From NCBI GenBank assembly GCA_947503245.1, contig CANNCV010000002.1, positions 310,001-374,000 on the forward strand: a stretch of 64,000 nt of DNA. Direction: 5' to 3'. The translations under genes were made by a program, and so were the position numbers. Under the pieces are notes generated by a model. That model saw only the letters and a program-made list of their open reading frames with translations, did no database searches and had not been told where the DNA came from. Origin of the DNA: an uncultured Sphingomonadaceae bacterium. Lineage in GTDB: Bacteria; Pseudomonadota; Alphaproteobacteria; Sphingomonadales; Sphingomonadaceae. Shown piece after piece: positions 36,603 to 47,063 of this stretch (position 1 is its first letter; each line of letters begins with the position of its first letter).

Positions 36603-38387
36603 TTAGCCCTGTTTGGGCGGCTCAACGATGCGGATGTTGAGCTCGCGCAGCTGTTTCATATCGACATTGCCCGGCGCGCCCATCATCAGGTCTTCTGCTT
36701 TCTGATTCATCGGGAACAGCACCACTTCGCGGATATTTGGCTCATCAGCGAGAAGCATAACCATACGGTCAACGCCCGGCGCGGAGCCACCATGCGGCGG
36801 TGCGCCATATTTGAAGGCGTTGATCATACCGGCAAATTCGCGGTCCACATCATCCTGACTGTAACCGGCAATTTCAAAAGCCTTATACATGATTTCAGGG
36901 CGGTGGTTACGAATAGCGCCTGATGACAGCTCCACACCGTTACAGACAATATCATATTGCCATGCAAGAATATCCAGCGGATCAGAATTTTCCAGCGCAT
37001 CCATCTCACCTTGCGGCATAGAGAATGGATTGTGGCTGAAATCAATTTTCTTGGTCTCTTCGTCATATTCGAACATCGGGAAATCGACGATCCAGCAGAA
37101 TTTGAAGCAACCCTGCTCAATCAGCTCTAGCTGTTCACCAATACGTGTACGCGCAGCACCGGCCAATTTGGCCGCTTCGCTTTCTTTGCCCGCCGCAAAG
37201 AACACACCATCATTGCCGCCTAGGCCCAGCTCTTCCAGCAATTTGGCAGTGCCGTCTTCGCCATGATTTTTGGCAATTGGACCGCCCGGCACGCCGTCAC
37301 GAATGTTGATATAGCCCAGACCGGCAAAACCTTCGCCGCGCGCCCAATTGTTCATATCATCAAAGAATTTGCGGCTGTTCGCGCCAGCACCCGGCGCAGG
37401 AATAGCGCGCACAGTGCCGCCGCCAGCGGTAATTTTGTCAAACAACCCAAAGCCAGAGCCTTTGAAATGTTCGGTGACATCGACAATTTCAATCGGGTTA
37501 CGCAGATCAGGCTTGTCACTGCCATATTTCAGCATTGCCTCTTTATAAGGAATGCGCGGAAATTCGCCTGATGGTGTAACGGTTTTGCCATTGGCAAATT
37601 CTTCGAACACACCGGCCAAGACAGGCTCCAGCGCGTTGAAAACGTCTTCCTGCGTGACAAAGCTCATTTCCAAATCAAGTTGGTAAAATTCACCGGGCGA
37701 ACGGTCAGCACGGGCATCTTCGTCACGGAAACATGGCGCAATCTGGAAATAACGGTCAAAACCGGCAACCATCAGAAGCTGTTTGAACATTTGCGGCGCT
37801 TGCGGCAGAGCATAGAACTTTCCGGGATGGACGCGGCTTGGCACCAGATAGTCGCGCGCGCCTTCTGGCGATGATGCGGTGAGAATAGGCGTCTGAAATT
37901 CGGTGAAACCTTGATCGACCATGCGATGGCGCAGTGAGGTAATAACCGCTGAACGCAGCATGATATTGTTGTGCAGCCGCTCACGCCGCAGATCAAGGAA
38001 GCGGTAACGCAGGCGGATATCTTCAGGATATTCCTGCTCACCCGCCACTGGCATAGGCAATTCTTCTGCAGCTGATTGCACAACAACGTCGCGGGCAACC
38101 ACCTCAATCTCACCGGTTGGCAGATTGCCGTTCACAGTATCGGCAGAACGCGCCAGCACTTCACCAGTCACGGTTACAACGCTTTCGCTACGCAGACTAT
38201 CAAGCTGAGCAAAGCAGGGATTGTCCGTATCCGCCACAATCTGTGTGATGCCATGATGATCACGCAAATCGACGAACAAAACGCCGCCATGGTCGCGTGT
38301 GCGGTGTATCCATCCAGACAGGCGGACGGTCTCTCCAACATGCGCTTTGCGCAGTTCAGAACAAACATGGGTACGATAGCTGTGCAT
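36603..38387 (-). CDS. aspS: Aspartyl-tRNA synthetase, probably non-discriminating
   Basis: This is a bacterial-type class II AspRS of about 594 residues with an N-terminal OB fold ([20 protein letters not shown]), class II motifs ([10 protein letters not shown]), a GAD insertion and C-terminal [11 protein letters not shown]. The RTRDHGG segment carries His where E. coli AspRS has Leu. In Pseudomonas this difference marks AspRS that also charges tRNA-Asn, to be amidated by GatCAB. The start at 38387 (MHSYRTH) matches relatives; ATG at 38396 would add three residues. Confidence 0.95.
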   Translation of the reverse strand: MHSYRTHVCSELRKAHVGETVRLSGWIHRTRDHGGVLFVDLRDHHGITQIVADTDNPCFAQLDSLRSESVVTVTGEVLARSADTVNGNLPTGEIEVVARDVVVQSAAEELPMPVAGEQEYPEDIRLRYRFLDLRRERLHNNIMLRSAVITSLRHRMVDQGFTEFQTPILTASSPEGARDYLVPSRVHPGKFYALPQAPQMFKQLLMVAGFDRYFQIAPCFRDEDARADRSPGEFYQLDLEMSFVTQEDVFNALEPVLAGVFEEFANGKTVTPSGEFPRIPYKEAMLKYGSDKPDLRNPIEIVDVTEHFKGSGFGLFDKITAGGGTVRAIPAPGAGANSRKFFDDMNNWARGEGFAGLGYINIRDGVPGGPIAKNHGEDGTAKLLEELGLGGNDGVFFAAGKESEAAKLAGAARTRIGEQLELIEQGCFKFCWIVDFPMFEYDEETKKIDFSHNPFSMPQGEMDALENSDPLDILAWQYDIVCNGVELSSGAIRNHRPEIMYKAFEIAGYSQDDVDREFAGMINAFKYGAPPHGGSAPGVDRMVMLLADEPNIREVVLFPMNQKAEDLMMGAPGNVDMKQLRELNIRIVEPPKQG

Positions 38388-38521
38388 AAAATTCATCCCG
38401 GGAATAAGCTATTTGGGCAACAAGGCGGCCTAGACAGCCAAATTGCGTGTTTTGTTTAGCGCCTAACACAGTGCGCACTATGATTTGTCAAGTCACCTGC
38501 GCATCATTAAGGGTGATTGTT

Positions 38522-39802
38522 ATGGAAATACACCCTCTCATCCGTGATACGGATAGTCTTACCGCTTTATGTGAGCGATTTCGTGATGCTGACTTTGTCA
38601 CGGTCGATACCGAATTCATGCGGGAAAATACCTATTGGCCGATTTTGTGCCTTGTGCAGATTTCAGATGGAGAGGTTGCAGCCGCCATTGACCCCTTGGC
38701 GGATGATATTGATCTGACCCCGCTTCTGGAACTGATGACTGACAATCATGACGTGTTGAAAGTCTTCCATGCTGGCGGGCAAGACCTTGAGATTATCTTC
38801 AACCTAACCGGCAAAACCCCCTTCCCGCTTTTTGATACGCAAATTGCGGCCATGGCATTGGGTCAGGCTGAACAGATTGGATATGCCAATCTGGTTGAGC
38901 AATGGCTGGGCATCCGCATCGATAAGGGTGCGCGATTTACCGATTGGTCGCGGCGGCCTTTGGACAAGCGGCAAATTGATTATGCCATTGGCGATGTCAC
39001 CCATTTGTCAGAGATTTTCCCCAAAATGCTCGACAAACTGCGTGATACAGGACGCGGATCATGGTTGAACCATGAGATGGAAAAGCTCGGCAATGTCGCG
39101 CAATATTCCAATGACCCCAATCTCATGTGGCGCAAAATTCGCGCTCAAGGGCGCAATGCCCATGTCTTGGGACGGCTCAAAGCTCTGGCCGCTTGGCGTG
39201 AACAGGAAGCGCAGAACAAAAACCTGCCGCGCGGACGCATAGCGAAAGACGAAACATTGTCGGACATCGCAGCACACCCGCCAAAGAAACAGGCTGACCT
39301 GCCAAAAATTCGCGGACTTTCTACCAATTGGAAAAGTAACGATATTGGCGCTCGCTTGATGGATACACTTGCGGCGGCGGAAGCTCTGCCCACGGACGAA
39401 ATGCCGCCACGCAACAAACGCGGCCCTGGTCTGGGCAAAGAAGGTGCGCTGGTCACTGATCTGCTGAAACTGATGCTAAAAGTACGTTCTCGCGAGATTG
39501 ATGTAGCATCACGCTTAATCGCAAAAGCTGATGATCTGGAAAAGCTGGCTGCTGGCGAGCGGGACAATTTGGAACTGCTGGAAGGTTGGCGATTCGAGCA
39601 ATTTGGCAAAGACGCGCTGGATCTGGTGGAAGGACGTGTCGCTTTTACAGTGTGCGATGGACGTTTGGAAATAACCCACTCAAAAGATGATTGTGAACCA
39701 TCTGCAGATGGTGGCAATGATAGCCCTAATGAAACAGCCGAGCCTGACGCTGCTCAGGATGTGCAACCGACACCGGAAAATCAGGCTGATAATCCAGAAT
39801 GA
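38522..39802 (+). CDS. rnd: Ribonuclease D
   Basis: This 3'-5' exoribonuclease takes part in tRNA maturation. The 426-residue protein has DEDD-type active-site residues in VTVDTEF (Asp29, Glu31), VFHAGGQDLEIIF (Asp88) and the IDYAIGDVTHLSEI helix. HRDC domains follow from about residue 200. The chosen ATG at 38522 has AAGGGTGA 5 nt upstream; the frame extends to 38447 in a stretch lacking family similarity. Its stop overlaps the oxyR start by ATGA. Confidence 0.93.
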   Translation: MEIHPLIRDTDSLTALCERFRDADFVTVDTEFMRENTYWPILCLVQISDGEVAAAIDPLADDIDLTPLLELMTDNHDVLKVFHAGGQDLEIIFNLTGKTPFPLFDTQIAAMALGQAEQIGYANLVEQWLGIRIDKGARFTDWSRRPLDKRQIDYAIGDVTHLSEIFPKMLDKLRDTGRGSWLNHEMEKLGNVAQYSNDPNLMWRKIRAQGRNAHVLGRLKALAAWREQEAQNKNLPRGRIAKDETLSDIAAHPPKKQADLPKIRGLSTNWKSNDIGARLMDTLAAAEALPTDEMPPRNKRGPGLGKEGALVTDLLKLMLKVRSREIDVASRLIAKADDLEKLAAGERDNLELLEGWRFEQFGKDALDLVEGRVAFTVCDGRLEITHSKDDCEPSADGGNDSPNETAEPDAAQDVQPTPENQADNPE

Positions 39803-40710
39803 GCAGTTTTTTACCGACATTGAAGCAATTGCAATATCTGGTTGCGCTGAAAGAACATGGCCATTTCGGCAAAGCGGCAGAAAGCTGCTTCGTTACCCAA
39901 TCGACGCTTTCTGCGGGCCTTCGCGAGCTGGAAACTCTGCTGGATTGCAATCTGGTTGAGCGGACGCGGCGCGTTGTGCGTTTTACACCGCTGGGTGATG
40001 CCATTGTAGAAAGAGCCTATACTTTGCTTAGAGAAGCAGAAGAGCTGAGCGCGCTAGCCAAAGCATCTGGGCAGCCCTTGGTGGGGGAAATGCGGATGAG
40101 CGTCATTCCGACAGTCGCACCATTTCTGTTACCCCATTTGCTTCCCCAATTGCGCCGTGAGAAGCCCGAATTAAAGCTCTATCTGCGTGAAGAGATTAGC
40201 AGCGCAGCTTGTGAATCCCTGCATCATGGTCAGGCAGATTGCATATTGCTGGCTATGCCTTTCGCCTGTGGGGAAGTTGAACATGCAACATTGTTTAGTG
40301 ACAGTTTTCATGTTGCCTTCCCTGCCGACAATCCGATTGATCCGCCTGATCAAATTGATCCGGCATGGCTGGATGAAACGCAATTGCTATTGCTTGAAGA
40401 CGGACACTGCCTGAAAGATCATGTGCTCTCTGCCTGCAACCGGCCCGAACTCAGCGCCAGTGCGACCATGATTGGTACATCGCTGCACACCTTGGTACAA
40501 ATGGTCGATAATCGCCTGGGCATGACATTGTTGCCCGACATGGCGATCAAAAGCGGCATTTTATCAGGGACGAATATCATCACTCGCCCATTGCATTCCG
40601 ATCAGGGGTCACGGGAGATATGTTTGGCGTGGCGCAAGAACAGTCCGCGCAAAGAGGAATTTCATATGTTGGCGGATATCTTGCAACGTGGTTGGGAAGC
40701 CGCGGCCTGA
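39799..40710 (+). CDS. oxyR: OxyR-type LysR transcriptional regulator
   Basis: OxyR senses hydrogen peroxide through a reversible disulfide. The 303-residue protein has an N-terminal LysR helix-turn-helix (GHFGKAAESCFVTQSTLSAG) and an effector domain. The redox cysteines align with E. coli Cys199 and Cys208: here Cys204 in LEDGHCLKDH and Cys213 in SACNRPEL, with the same nine-residue spacing. It is translationally coupled to rnd (ATGA) rather than being near katG or ahpC. The regulated promoters are outside this window. Confidence 0.92.
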   Translation: MSSFLPTLKQLQYLVALKEHGHFGKAAESCFVTQSTLSAGLRELETLLDCNLVERTRRVVRFTPLGDAIVERAYTLLREAEELSALAKASGQPLVGEMRMSVIPTVAPFLLPHLLPQLRREKPELKLYLREEISSAACESLHHGQADCILLAMPFACGEVEHATLFSDSFHVAFPADNPIDPPDQIDPAWLDETQLLLLEDGHCLKDHVLSACNRPELSASATMIGTSLHTLVQMVDNRLGMTLLPDMAIKSGILSGTNIITRPLHSDQGSREICLAWRKNSPRKEEFHMLADILQRGWEAAA

Positions 40711-40750
40711 ACAGAAGATCAGAGGCTAATCACATCAGCCAGTAAAACCA

Positions 40751-41335
40751 TCAGTCCATATGCTTGAGGCCAACCCGCAGATAATCCCAACCGGTTATTA
40801 ACGTCAATATGGCCGCTAACCACAGGCTTATCAGCCCGACCAATAATGGCAGATTATAAACTGTCGAGGCGATCATGATATTCCAGTCAGGCAAACCGCC
40901 AGCCAGAATCAGTGACCCGAGGGAAATCATCTGGAAAGTTGTTTTCCATTTGGCCAATTGCGTGACAGGGACAGAAACCTGCAACCCTGCAAGGAATTCT
41001 CGCAAACCGGATACTGTCAGTTCCCGCAACAAAATCACAATGGCTGCCAAAAGATGCAGATCGGTAATCATCCCTTTACCGCACAGAATAAGAATGACCG
41101 CAGCCACCATAATCTTGTCAGCAATGGGGTCGAGGAATACGCCCAATTTTGACACTGCACCCTGCGCGCGTGCCAAATAGCCATCAAAATAATCGGTTAT
41201 CCCCATCAGGCAATAAAGCCCAAAGCCGAGCAGATAACCCAGCCGCCACTCCGGCCACCACAGCAAAGCGATAAGAAACGGCACTGTGACAATCCGCGAT
41301 AGCGTCAGAAGATTGGGTAAGTTCAGCATAGACAT
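40751..41335 (-). CDS. pgsA: CDP-diacylglycerol-glycerol-3-phosphate 3-phosphatidyltransferase
   Basis: PgsA makes phosphatidylglycerol phosphate in the inner membrane. About 194 residues with several transmembrane helices carry the CDP-alcohol phosphotransferase signature DYFDGYLARAQ followed by GVFLDPIADK, which fits D-x2-DG-x2-AR-x8-G-x3-D-x3-D. The start could be 41335 (MSMLNLPNLLTLSRI) or 41329; the open frame reaches 41374. It is convergent with oxyR, with a 40-nt gap, and divergent from the LplT-like gene. Confidence 0.94.
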   Translation of the reverse strand: MSMLNLPNLLTLSRIVTVPFLIALLWWPEWRLGYLLGFGLYCLMGITDYFDGYLARAQGAVSKLGVFLDPIADKIMVAAVILILCGKGMITDLHLLAAIVILLRELTVSGLREFLAGLQVSVPVTQLAKWKTTFQMISLGSLILAGGLPDWNIMIASTVYNLPLLVGLISLWLAAILTLITGWDYLRVGLKHMD

Positions 41336-41474
41336 CCATTTGCCCGGCAACCATTCAGCCGCAGCACTCCCCATGCCATAAGCGGCTGTGCCAAAATTGC
41401 AATCATCGCTTGGCGCTTTGCCATGTTTTGTATATTGCCTAAACCTCTATCAACTATAAGGCGCAACCTGCCGC

Positions 41475-42812
41475 ATGTCATCTGCTCTACCGCTCTTGAA
41501 CAAAAGGCGTTTCTGGCCTTTATTTGTAACCCAATTGCTAGGAGCATTTAACGACAATTTGTTCAAATTTTCTATGGTTATTCTGGTAACTTATGGCATT
41601 TTGAACAACCCCGCGCAGGAGTTTCAGTTTAACGCGCTGGCATCCGGTATCTTTATTTTGCCCTTTTTCGTCTGTTCTGCTTTGGCTGGGCAATTGGCTG
41701 ATAATTACGACAAGGCCAAAATCATCCGCCATGTCAAAACAGCAGAAATTGGGCTGGCCATTATCGGTGCGATTGGCCTTTATTTCGGCTCTATCCCTAT
41801 CATGCTGTTCGCACTATTCCTGCTGGGCCTGCAATCAACATTTTTCGGGCCCATCAAATACGCCATATTGCCGCAGCATCTTGAGGAAGACGAAGTCTTG
41901 GCCGGCACTGGATTGGTTGAGGCAGGAACTTATATTGCCATTCTTGCGGGCACCATTTTGGGTGGTGTCATTATTGACCGCCGTGGTGAAGGCGTCGAAC
42001 TGGCTGCGCTGATGGTATTAATTGTCGCGGTTATAGGCTGGATCACAAGCCGTTTCGTGCCCGATGCTCCTGCTCAAAAAGTCAAAGAGAAGATAGATTT
42101 TAACATCTTCCGCTCATCATGGACCCTAATCCGTGACACTATGCATATACGGCGCTTGTTTCTTGCGATCATTGCCATCAGCTTTTTCTGGACCATTGGC
42201 GCAGTATTGATCATCCAGTTCCCGCCGCTGGTTAAAAACTTCCTGACCGCCGCTCCCAGTGTCGCCAGCCTTTTCCTAGGCGTTTTTTCCATCGGCATTG
42301 CTATAGGGTCTGTCATTATAAATTTGCTGCTGAAAAGTAAGGTCTCGGCCCGGTACGCACCGGTTAGTGTTATCCTTATGGGTTTTTTTGTTGTTGCTCT
42401 CTATATCGTGAGCGCACAATGGGACGGTTTGCCAGCACCGCAATTATATGATTTTAGCAGCTTTATCAGCTATAAAGGCGCGTGGCTGCTTTTGGTAACA
42501 TTGGCCGGCGTCGCCATAACCGGCGGCATGTTCGTGGTTCCGCTCTATGCCTTTTTGACCACGACCGTCGATATCAGCAGAACCGCAAGAACGATTGCCG
42601 CCAATAATGTCGTTAACTCTGGCTGTATGGTTATCGGCTCGCTTCTTGCTCTGGCATGCAGCATGCTCGGCTTCTCTGCCCTTGATCAGCTATTGCTTGT
42701 CGCCTTTATGTGCCTTGTTGCTGCGTATCTTGGTTGGCTGCTACACAAGGCTTGTGAAGAATATGACAGAAACGGTGAAGACGAGTCGTCAATACCCGAA
42801 ATATTCTCCTAA
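41475..42812 (+). CDS. LplT-like MFS transporter
   Basis: The 445-residue membrane protein has about 12 transmembrane helices. The N-terminal FVTQLLGAFNDNLFKF and LQSTFFGPIKYAILPQHL are signatures of the lysophospholipid transporter LplT/YihN-like MFS group. E. coli LplT imports lysophospholipid for reacylation by Aas; no Aas acyltransferase domain is fused or adjacent here. It is next to pgsA, consistent with phospholipid metabolism. Substrate assignment is by homology only. Confidence 0.88.
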   Translation: MSSALPLLNKRRFWPLFVTQLLGAFNDNLFKFSMVILVTYGILNNPAQEFQFNALASGIFILPFFVCSALAGQLADNYDKAKIIRHVKTAEIGLAIIGAIGLYFGSIPIMLFALFLLGLQSTFFGPIKYAILPQHLEEDEVLAGTGLVEAGTYIAILAGTILGGVIIDRRGEGVELAALMVLIVAVIGWITSRFVPDAPAQKVKEKIDFNIFRSSWTLIRDTMHIRRLFLAIIAISFFWTIGAVLIIQFPPLVKNFLTAAPSVASLFLGVFSIGIAIGSVIINLLLKSKVSARYAPVSVILMGFFVVALYIVSAQWDGLPAPQLYDFSSFISYKGAWLLLVTLAGVAITGGMFVVPLYAFLTTTVDISRTARTIAANNVVNSGCMVIGSLLALACSMLGFSALDQLLLVAFMCLVAAYLGWLLHKACEEYDRNGEDESSIPEIFS

Positions 42813-42825
42813 CCCTTGGTAATGA

Positions 42826-43077
42826 TCACCAGATAAACAGGCTTATGCCCATAAAGAATGTCAGGAAGCTGAGGACAAACATTCTGATATCATCTTGAAT
42901 TGTCGTGTGCGACGTAATTTCCGGTTCGATATTGACCGCCAATGCTGAAATAGGCAGGCTGGCGCGGAAAGAATGCCCCCCTTCATAGGTTCCCATGGAC
43001 CGCGGCAATAGCGTATTTTCGCCGAAAGATCGCGGGGCTCTAATATGTTGGCCATGGGTGTATCGAACAGAGGACAT
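42826..43077 (-). CDS. Small hypothetical protein with C-terminal membrane helix
   Basis: The 83-residue protein has a polar, glycine-containing N-terminal region (APRSFGENTLLPRSMGTYEG), a beta-like middle (FRASLPISALAVNIEPEI) and a single C-terminal transmembrane helix (MFVLSFLTFFMGISLFIW) that ends at the stop. AGAGG lies close before the ATG, with short spacing. It is the only protein-like frame between the LplT-like gene and gloB. No family is recognised; it may be a tail-anchored membrane protein. Confidence 0.5.
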   Translation of the reverse strand: MSSVRYTHGQHIRAPRSFGENTLLPRSMGTYEGGHSFRASLPISALAVNIEPEITSHTTIQDDIRMFVLSFLTFFMGISLFIW

Positions 43078-43262
43078 AACCTCTTATTAGGGAAATCTTT
43101 ACCAATTAGGCTAGTGTTAAAGAAGGTTAACAAAGCGTTTGTCTCTGTATGGAACAGGATGCGCGGCATTGGTTCATAAGAAAAATGCGGACAAGCTATT
43201 TCTGCGCGTCTTTGAGGGGCATTTCACCTGCCAGCAAAAACAGACAAACAGTTCACAACAGG

Positions 43263-44027
43263 TTAGAAATTATCTTTCGCAGAGCGTATTGCGGCGAATG
43301 TCGCAACCGCATCGCCTTCATGCCCCATCTTTGCCTGAAGCACACTATCATCAGCGCGCAAGAACGGGTTTGTGTCTAACTCGCGTGCCAAGACTGTGGG
43401 AACTGTGGGTTGACCCTGTTCGCGTTGTTCATCAATGAACTGCACATAATTTTTGAGTGCATCATTGCCGCTATCAATATGTTCGGCAAAGCGTGCATTG
43501 GCTTGGCTATATTCATGGGCGCAATATAATGTGGTATTGTTGGGCAAGGCTCTTAAGCGCAGCATGGTGGACCACATCATATCGGGCGTGCCTTCAAACA
43601 TCCGGCCACAGCCCAATGCGAAAATACTATCACCAACAAACGCGATTCCCGCATCAGGGATATGAAAAGCAATATGGCCCATTGTATGGCCCGACACATC
43701 GAGCACATGCACTTTATGTCCAGCAAAGTCGAACTGCGTGCCTGCTTCTATCTGGCGGTCATAACAGGCGATTTTGTCACCCTCGCCCTTTGGCGCGATA
43801 ATATTGCAGCCAGAGGCATCTTTGATCGCTTGATTGCCGCCAGCATGGTCCGGATGCCAATGGGTGTTCCAGATCTGGGTGATGGTCCAACCCTTTGCAG
43901 CGGCCTCAGCCAAATAAACCGACGCATCAGGTGTATCAATCGCAACAGTCTCACCGCTGGCCTCATCATGGAGGAGGAAACCGTAATTGTCTGACAGACA
44001 AGGAAACTGGTGTACAATGATCGCCAC
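43263..44027 (-). CDS. gloB: Hydroxyacylglutathione hydrolase (glyoxalase II)
   Basis: GloB hydrolyses S-lactoylglutathione in methylglyoxal detoxification. The 254-residue metallo-beta-lactamase-fold protein has the metal site NTHWHPDHAGGN, DVSGHTMGHIAFH and VGDSIFALGCGRMFEG, and the C-terminal glutathione-binding region CAHEYSQANARFAEH, with NPFLR. It is divergent from cysD across a 199-nt intergenic region that contains two inverted repeats. Confidence 0.94.
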   Translation of the reverse strand: MAIIVHQFPCLSDNYGFLLHDEASGETVAIDTPDASVYLAEAAAKGWTITQIWNTHWHPDHAGGNQAIKDASGCNIIAPKGEGDKIACYDRQIEAGTQFDFAGHKVHVLDVSGHTMGHIAFHIPDAGIAFVGDSIFALGCGRMFEGTPDMMWSTMLRLRALPNNTTLYCAHEYSQANARFAEHIDSGNDALKNYVQFIDEQREQGQPTVPTVLARELDTNPFLRADDSVLQAKMGHEGDAVATFAAIRSAKDNF

Positions 44028-44062
44028 AATATAATCCTTTTATTCGGGAGACATTCCAAAAA

Positions 44063-44081
44063 GCATAAATTGTTTTTATGC
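44063..44081. promoter_or_regulatory. Inverted repeat GCATAAA-N5-TTTATGC
   Basis: The 7-bp arms are perfectly complementary around TTGTT. The site is 36 nt upstream of the gloB start and about 145 nt upstream of cysD. It is a candidate operator or a small hairpin. Confidence 0.45.
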
Positions 44082-44149
44082 ACGAACATCTGCGCTTACA
44101 AGGCGAAGTTATACAATAGCTACCCGCAAATCAGAACTCATATCATGCA

Positions 44150-44168
44150 AAGCAATGATTTCTTGCTT
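44150..44168. promoter_or_regulatory. Inverted repeat AAGCAA-N7-TTGCTT
   Basis: The 6-bp arms are perfectly complementary around TGATTTC and lie 58 nt upstream of cysD. It could be an operator for the sulfate-activation operon or part of a leader hairpin. Its regulator is unknown. Confidence 0.4.
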
Positions 44169-44226
44169 GGCAAAAGCGTGACGACCAAATAAGCCGCGCT
44201 CATCCAAAAAAGGTTTCAGATTCATT

Positions 44227-45129
44227 ATGACCACCCTGACGCATTTACAACGGCTAGAGGCCGAAGCGATCCACATTATGCGCGAAGTCGTTGCAGAAAC
44301 CGAAAAACCGGTGATGCTTTACTCCGTAGGCAAAGACAGCTCGGTGATGTTGCACATTGCTCGTAAAGCTTTTTATCCTGCCCCGCCGCCTTTTCCATTT
44401 TTGCACATTGCATCGGGTTGGGATTTTCAGGCGTTGCTGGACCATCGGGACCGCACAGCGAAAGAATATGATCTGGAATTGCTGGTTGAGCATAATGATG
44501 ATGGCGCAGCGGCGGGCATCAACCCGTTTGACACTGGCTCCTCTCTCTATTCACAAACCATGCTGACTGACCCGCTGAAAGCCGCATTGACCCGCTATGG
44601 CTTTGATGCAGCCTTTGGTGGCGGCCGCCGTGATGAAGAAAAAGCCCGCGCCAAGGAACGTATTTTCAGCTTCCGCTCAGCCAGCCACCGCTGGGACCCT
44701 AAAAACCAGCGCCCAGAGCTTTGGAAGCTTTACAATGCCCGCAAAAACAAAGGCGAGAGCATCCGTATATTCCCGCTTTCCAATTGGACGGAGCTGGACA
44801 TCTGGCAGTATATATTGCTCGAAAATATTGATATTGTGCCGCTTTATTATTCTGCGCCCCGCCCAACAGTTGAGCGCGATGGGCAATTGCTGGTCATCGA
44901 TGATGACCGTTTCCGTCTGGAAGATGGCGAACACTCCGTCGAGCGCTCGGTACGCTTCCGCACATTGGGCTGTTACCCACTCACCGGCGCAACAGAAAGC
45001 GAGGCCGATGATCTGCCCGCTATCATTCAGGAAATGCTGCTCGCCACCAGTTCGGAACGTCAGGGCCGCGCAATTGATAAAGGACAAGGCGCATCTATGG
45101 AAGCGAAGAAGCAGGAGGGGTATTTCTGA
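44227..45129 (+). CDS. cysD: Sulfate adenylyltransferase subunit 2
   Basis: CysD is the catalytic subunit that, with the CysN GTPase, makes adenosine 5'-phosphosulfate. The 300-residue protein has the PP-loop [36 protein letters not shown] and [15 protein letters not shown], all diagnostic. The operon cysD-cysNC-cysQ follows with one-base overlaps (TGATG, TAATG), so the three are translationally coupled. The ribosome-binding site is weak. Confidence 0.96.
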   Translation: MTTLTHLQRLEAEAIHIMREVVAETEKPVMLYSVGKDSSVMLHIARKAFYPAPPPFPFLHIASGWDFQALLDHRDRTAKEYDLELLVEHNDDGAAAGINPFDTGSSLYSQTMLTDPLKAALTRYGFDAAFGGGRRDEEKARAKERIFSFRSASHRWDPKNQRPELWKLYNARKNKGESIRIFPLSNWTELDIWQYILLENIDIVPLYYSAPRPTVERDGQLLVIDDDRFRLEDGEHSVERSVRFRTLGCYPLTGATESEADDLPAIIQEMLLATSSERQGRAIDKGQGASMEAKKQEGYF

Positions 45130-47063
45130 TGACCGACACACCAACAGTTTACCGCCCCGAAGCATTGGTCGCTGATGACATTGATGCCTATCTGGACACC
45201 CACCAGCATAAAAGCATGCTGCGCTTCATCACTTGCGGCAGCGTGGATGACGGCAAATCGACACTGATTGGCCGCTTGCTCTATGACAGCAAGATGATCT
45301 TTGAAGATCAATTGGCCGCATTGGAAAATGACAGCAAAGTTTCAGGCACTCAAGGTGACGCGATCGACTTTGCCTTGCTGGTTGATGGTCTGGCCGCCGA
45401 ACGCGAACAAGGCATCACTATTGATGTTGCCTATCGCTTTTTCGCGACGGAAAAGCGCAAATTCATCGTCGCGGATACCCCGGGGCATGAGCAATATACC
45501 CGCAACATGGCAACAGGCGCGTCCACTGCTGATCTGGCGGTCATTCTGATTGATGCGCGCAAAGGTGTGCTGACCCAGACGCGGCGTCATAGCTATCTGG
45601 CGCATTTGCTGGGCATTCGCCATATTGTTTTGGCAGTCAATAAGATGGACCTTATCGGCTATGATCAGGCGCAATATGATGCGATCGTTGCCGATTACAC
45701 CGCCTTTGCCAACAGCATTGGCATCGCAGAATTTACGGCTGTGCCTATTTCAGGATTGGCCGGTGACAATATCGCCAGCAAAAGCAGCGATACGCCATGG
45801 TATGACGGCGCGACATTGATTGAACATCTGGAAACAGTTGAGATTAGCGTTGATGCCCGCCAGCAAGGCGCATTTCGGATGCCGGTGCAATGGGTGAACC
45901 GCCCCAATCTGGATTTTCGCGGCTTTGCTGGACAGATTGCCAGCGGCACCGTGAAACCCGGCGATAAGGTACGCATTTTGCCATCAGGCAAGACCGCCAC
46001 CATTGGCCGTATTGTCACTTTTGATGGCGATTTGGATCAGGCTGTTGCTGGCCAATCGGTCACGCTGACATTCAATGAAGAGGTCGATTGCTCGCACGGT
46101 GATGTTATCGCCGCTGCCGACAATCCATCTGGCACTGCTGACCAGTTTGAAACATCTATTGTGTGGATGGACGAAGCGCCGCTGTTACCTGGCCGCGCCT
46201 ATGTTATGAAATTGGGAACGCAGACGGTTTCGGCCACTGTGGCGACGCCCAAATATCAGGTCAACGTCAACACTATGGAGCAGATGGCGGCCAAATCGCT
46301 GGAGCTGAACAGCATTGGCGTTGCAGAAATTACCACTGACCGGCGTATCGCTTTTGAGCCTTATAATGATGGCATGAATGGCGGGCGTGATCTGGGCGGT
46401 TTCATTCTGGTGGATAAGCTGACCAACGCCACTGTTGCAGCGGGCATGATAAATTTCGCCCTGCGCCGCAGCCAGAATGTCCATTGGCAAAATGTCGATA
46501 TCACGCGTGAGGCACATGCTGCGCAGAAGAACCAGCGGCCACGTTTGCTGTGGTTTACCGGCCTGTCTGGCTCTGGCAAATCCACCATTGCCAATCTGGT
46601 GGAAAAACGCCTGCATGCCGAAGGTAAGCACAGCTTTTTGCTTGATGGTGACAATGTGCGTCACGGTCTGAACAAAGATTTGGGTTTCACCGATACTGAC
46701 CGGGTAGAGAATATCCGCCGGATCAGCGAAGTTGCCAAATTGATGACCGATGCCGGATTGATCGTTTTGACAGCCTTTATCTCGCCTTTCCGTGCCGAAA
46801 GGAAAATTGCCCGCGACCTTATGGCCGATGGTGAGTTTTTTGAGATTCATGTCGACACGCCGCTCTCCGTTGCGGAAGAGCGCGATGTCAAAGGTCTCTA
46901 TAAAAAGGCGCGTTCCGGTGAATTGCAAAACTTCACTGGCATAGACAGCCCGTATGAAGCGCCGGAAAATCCGGAAATTCATATAGATACGACCGCTATG
47001 AGCGCTGAAGAAGCTGCAGAAATGATTGTTGATCACATTTTGGGCAATGGAGCCGCACAGTAA
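45129..47063 (+). CDS. cysNC: Bifunctional sulfate adenylyltransferase subunit 1 / APS kinase
   Basis: The 644-residue fusion couples APS formation to phosphorylation to PAPS. The N-terminal GTPase has G1 [17 protein letters not shown]3 [11 protein letters not shown] and G4 NKMD. Beta-barrel domains follow to about residue 440. The C-terminal APS kinase has P-loop [16 protein letters not shown] and [18 protein letters not shown], ending in the ENPEIHIDT region. A fused CysNC is common in alphaproteobacteria. Confidence 0.96.
   Translation: MTDTPTVYRPEALVADDIDAYLDTHQHKSMLRFITCGSVDDGKSTLIGRLLYDSKMIFEDQLAALENDSKVSGTQGDAIDFALLVDGLAAEREQGITIDVAYRFFATEKRKFIVADTPGHEQYTRNMATGASTADLAVILIDARKGVLTQTRRHSYLAHLLGIRHIVLAVNKMDLIGYDQAQYDAIVADYTAFANSIGIAEFTAVPISGLAGDNIASKSSDTPWYDGATLIEHLETVEISVDARQQGAFRMPVQWVNRPNLDFRGFAGQIASGTVKPGDKVRILPSGKTATIGRIVTFDGDLDQAVAGQSVTLTFNEEVDCSHGDVIAAADNPSGTADQFETSIVWMDEAPLLPGRAYVMKLGTQTVSATVATPKYQVNVNTMEQMAAKSLELNSIGVAEITTDRRIAFEPYNDGMNGGRDLGGFILVDKLTNATVAAGMINFALRRSQNVHWQNVDITREAHAAQKNQRPRLLWFTGLSGSGKSTIANLVEKRLHAEGKHSFLLDGDNVRHGLNKDLGFTDTDRVENIRRISEVAKLMTDAGLIVLTAFISPFRAERKIARDLMADGEFFEIHVDTPLSVAEERDVKGLYKKARSGELQNFTGIDSPYEAPENPEIHIDTTAMSAEEAAEMIVDHILGNGAAQ

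Noticed and set aside
43118-43131. CtrA-like TTAA repeat
   Set aside because: The two TTAA tetramers are separated by six bases, while the CtrA consensus has seven; the region is AT-rich and chance matches are likely.
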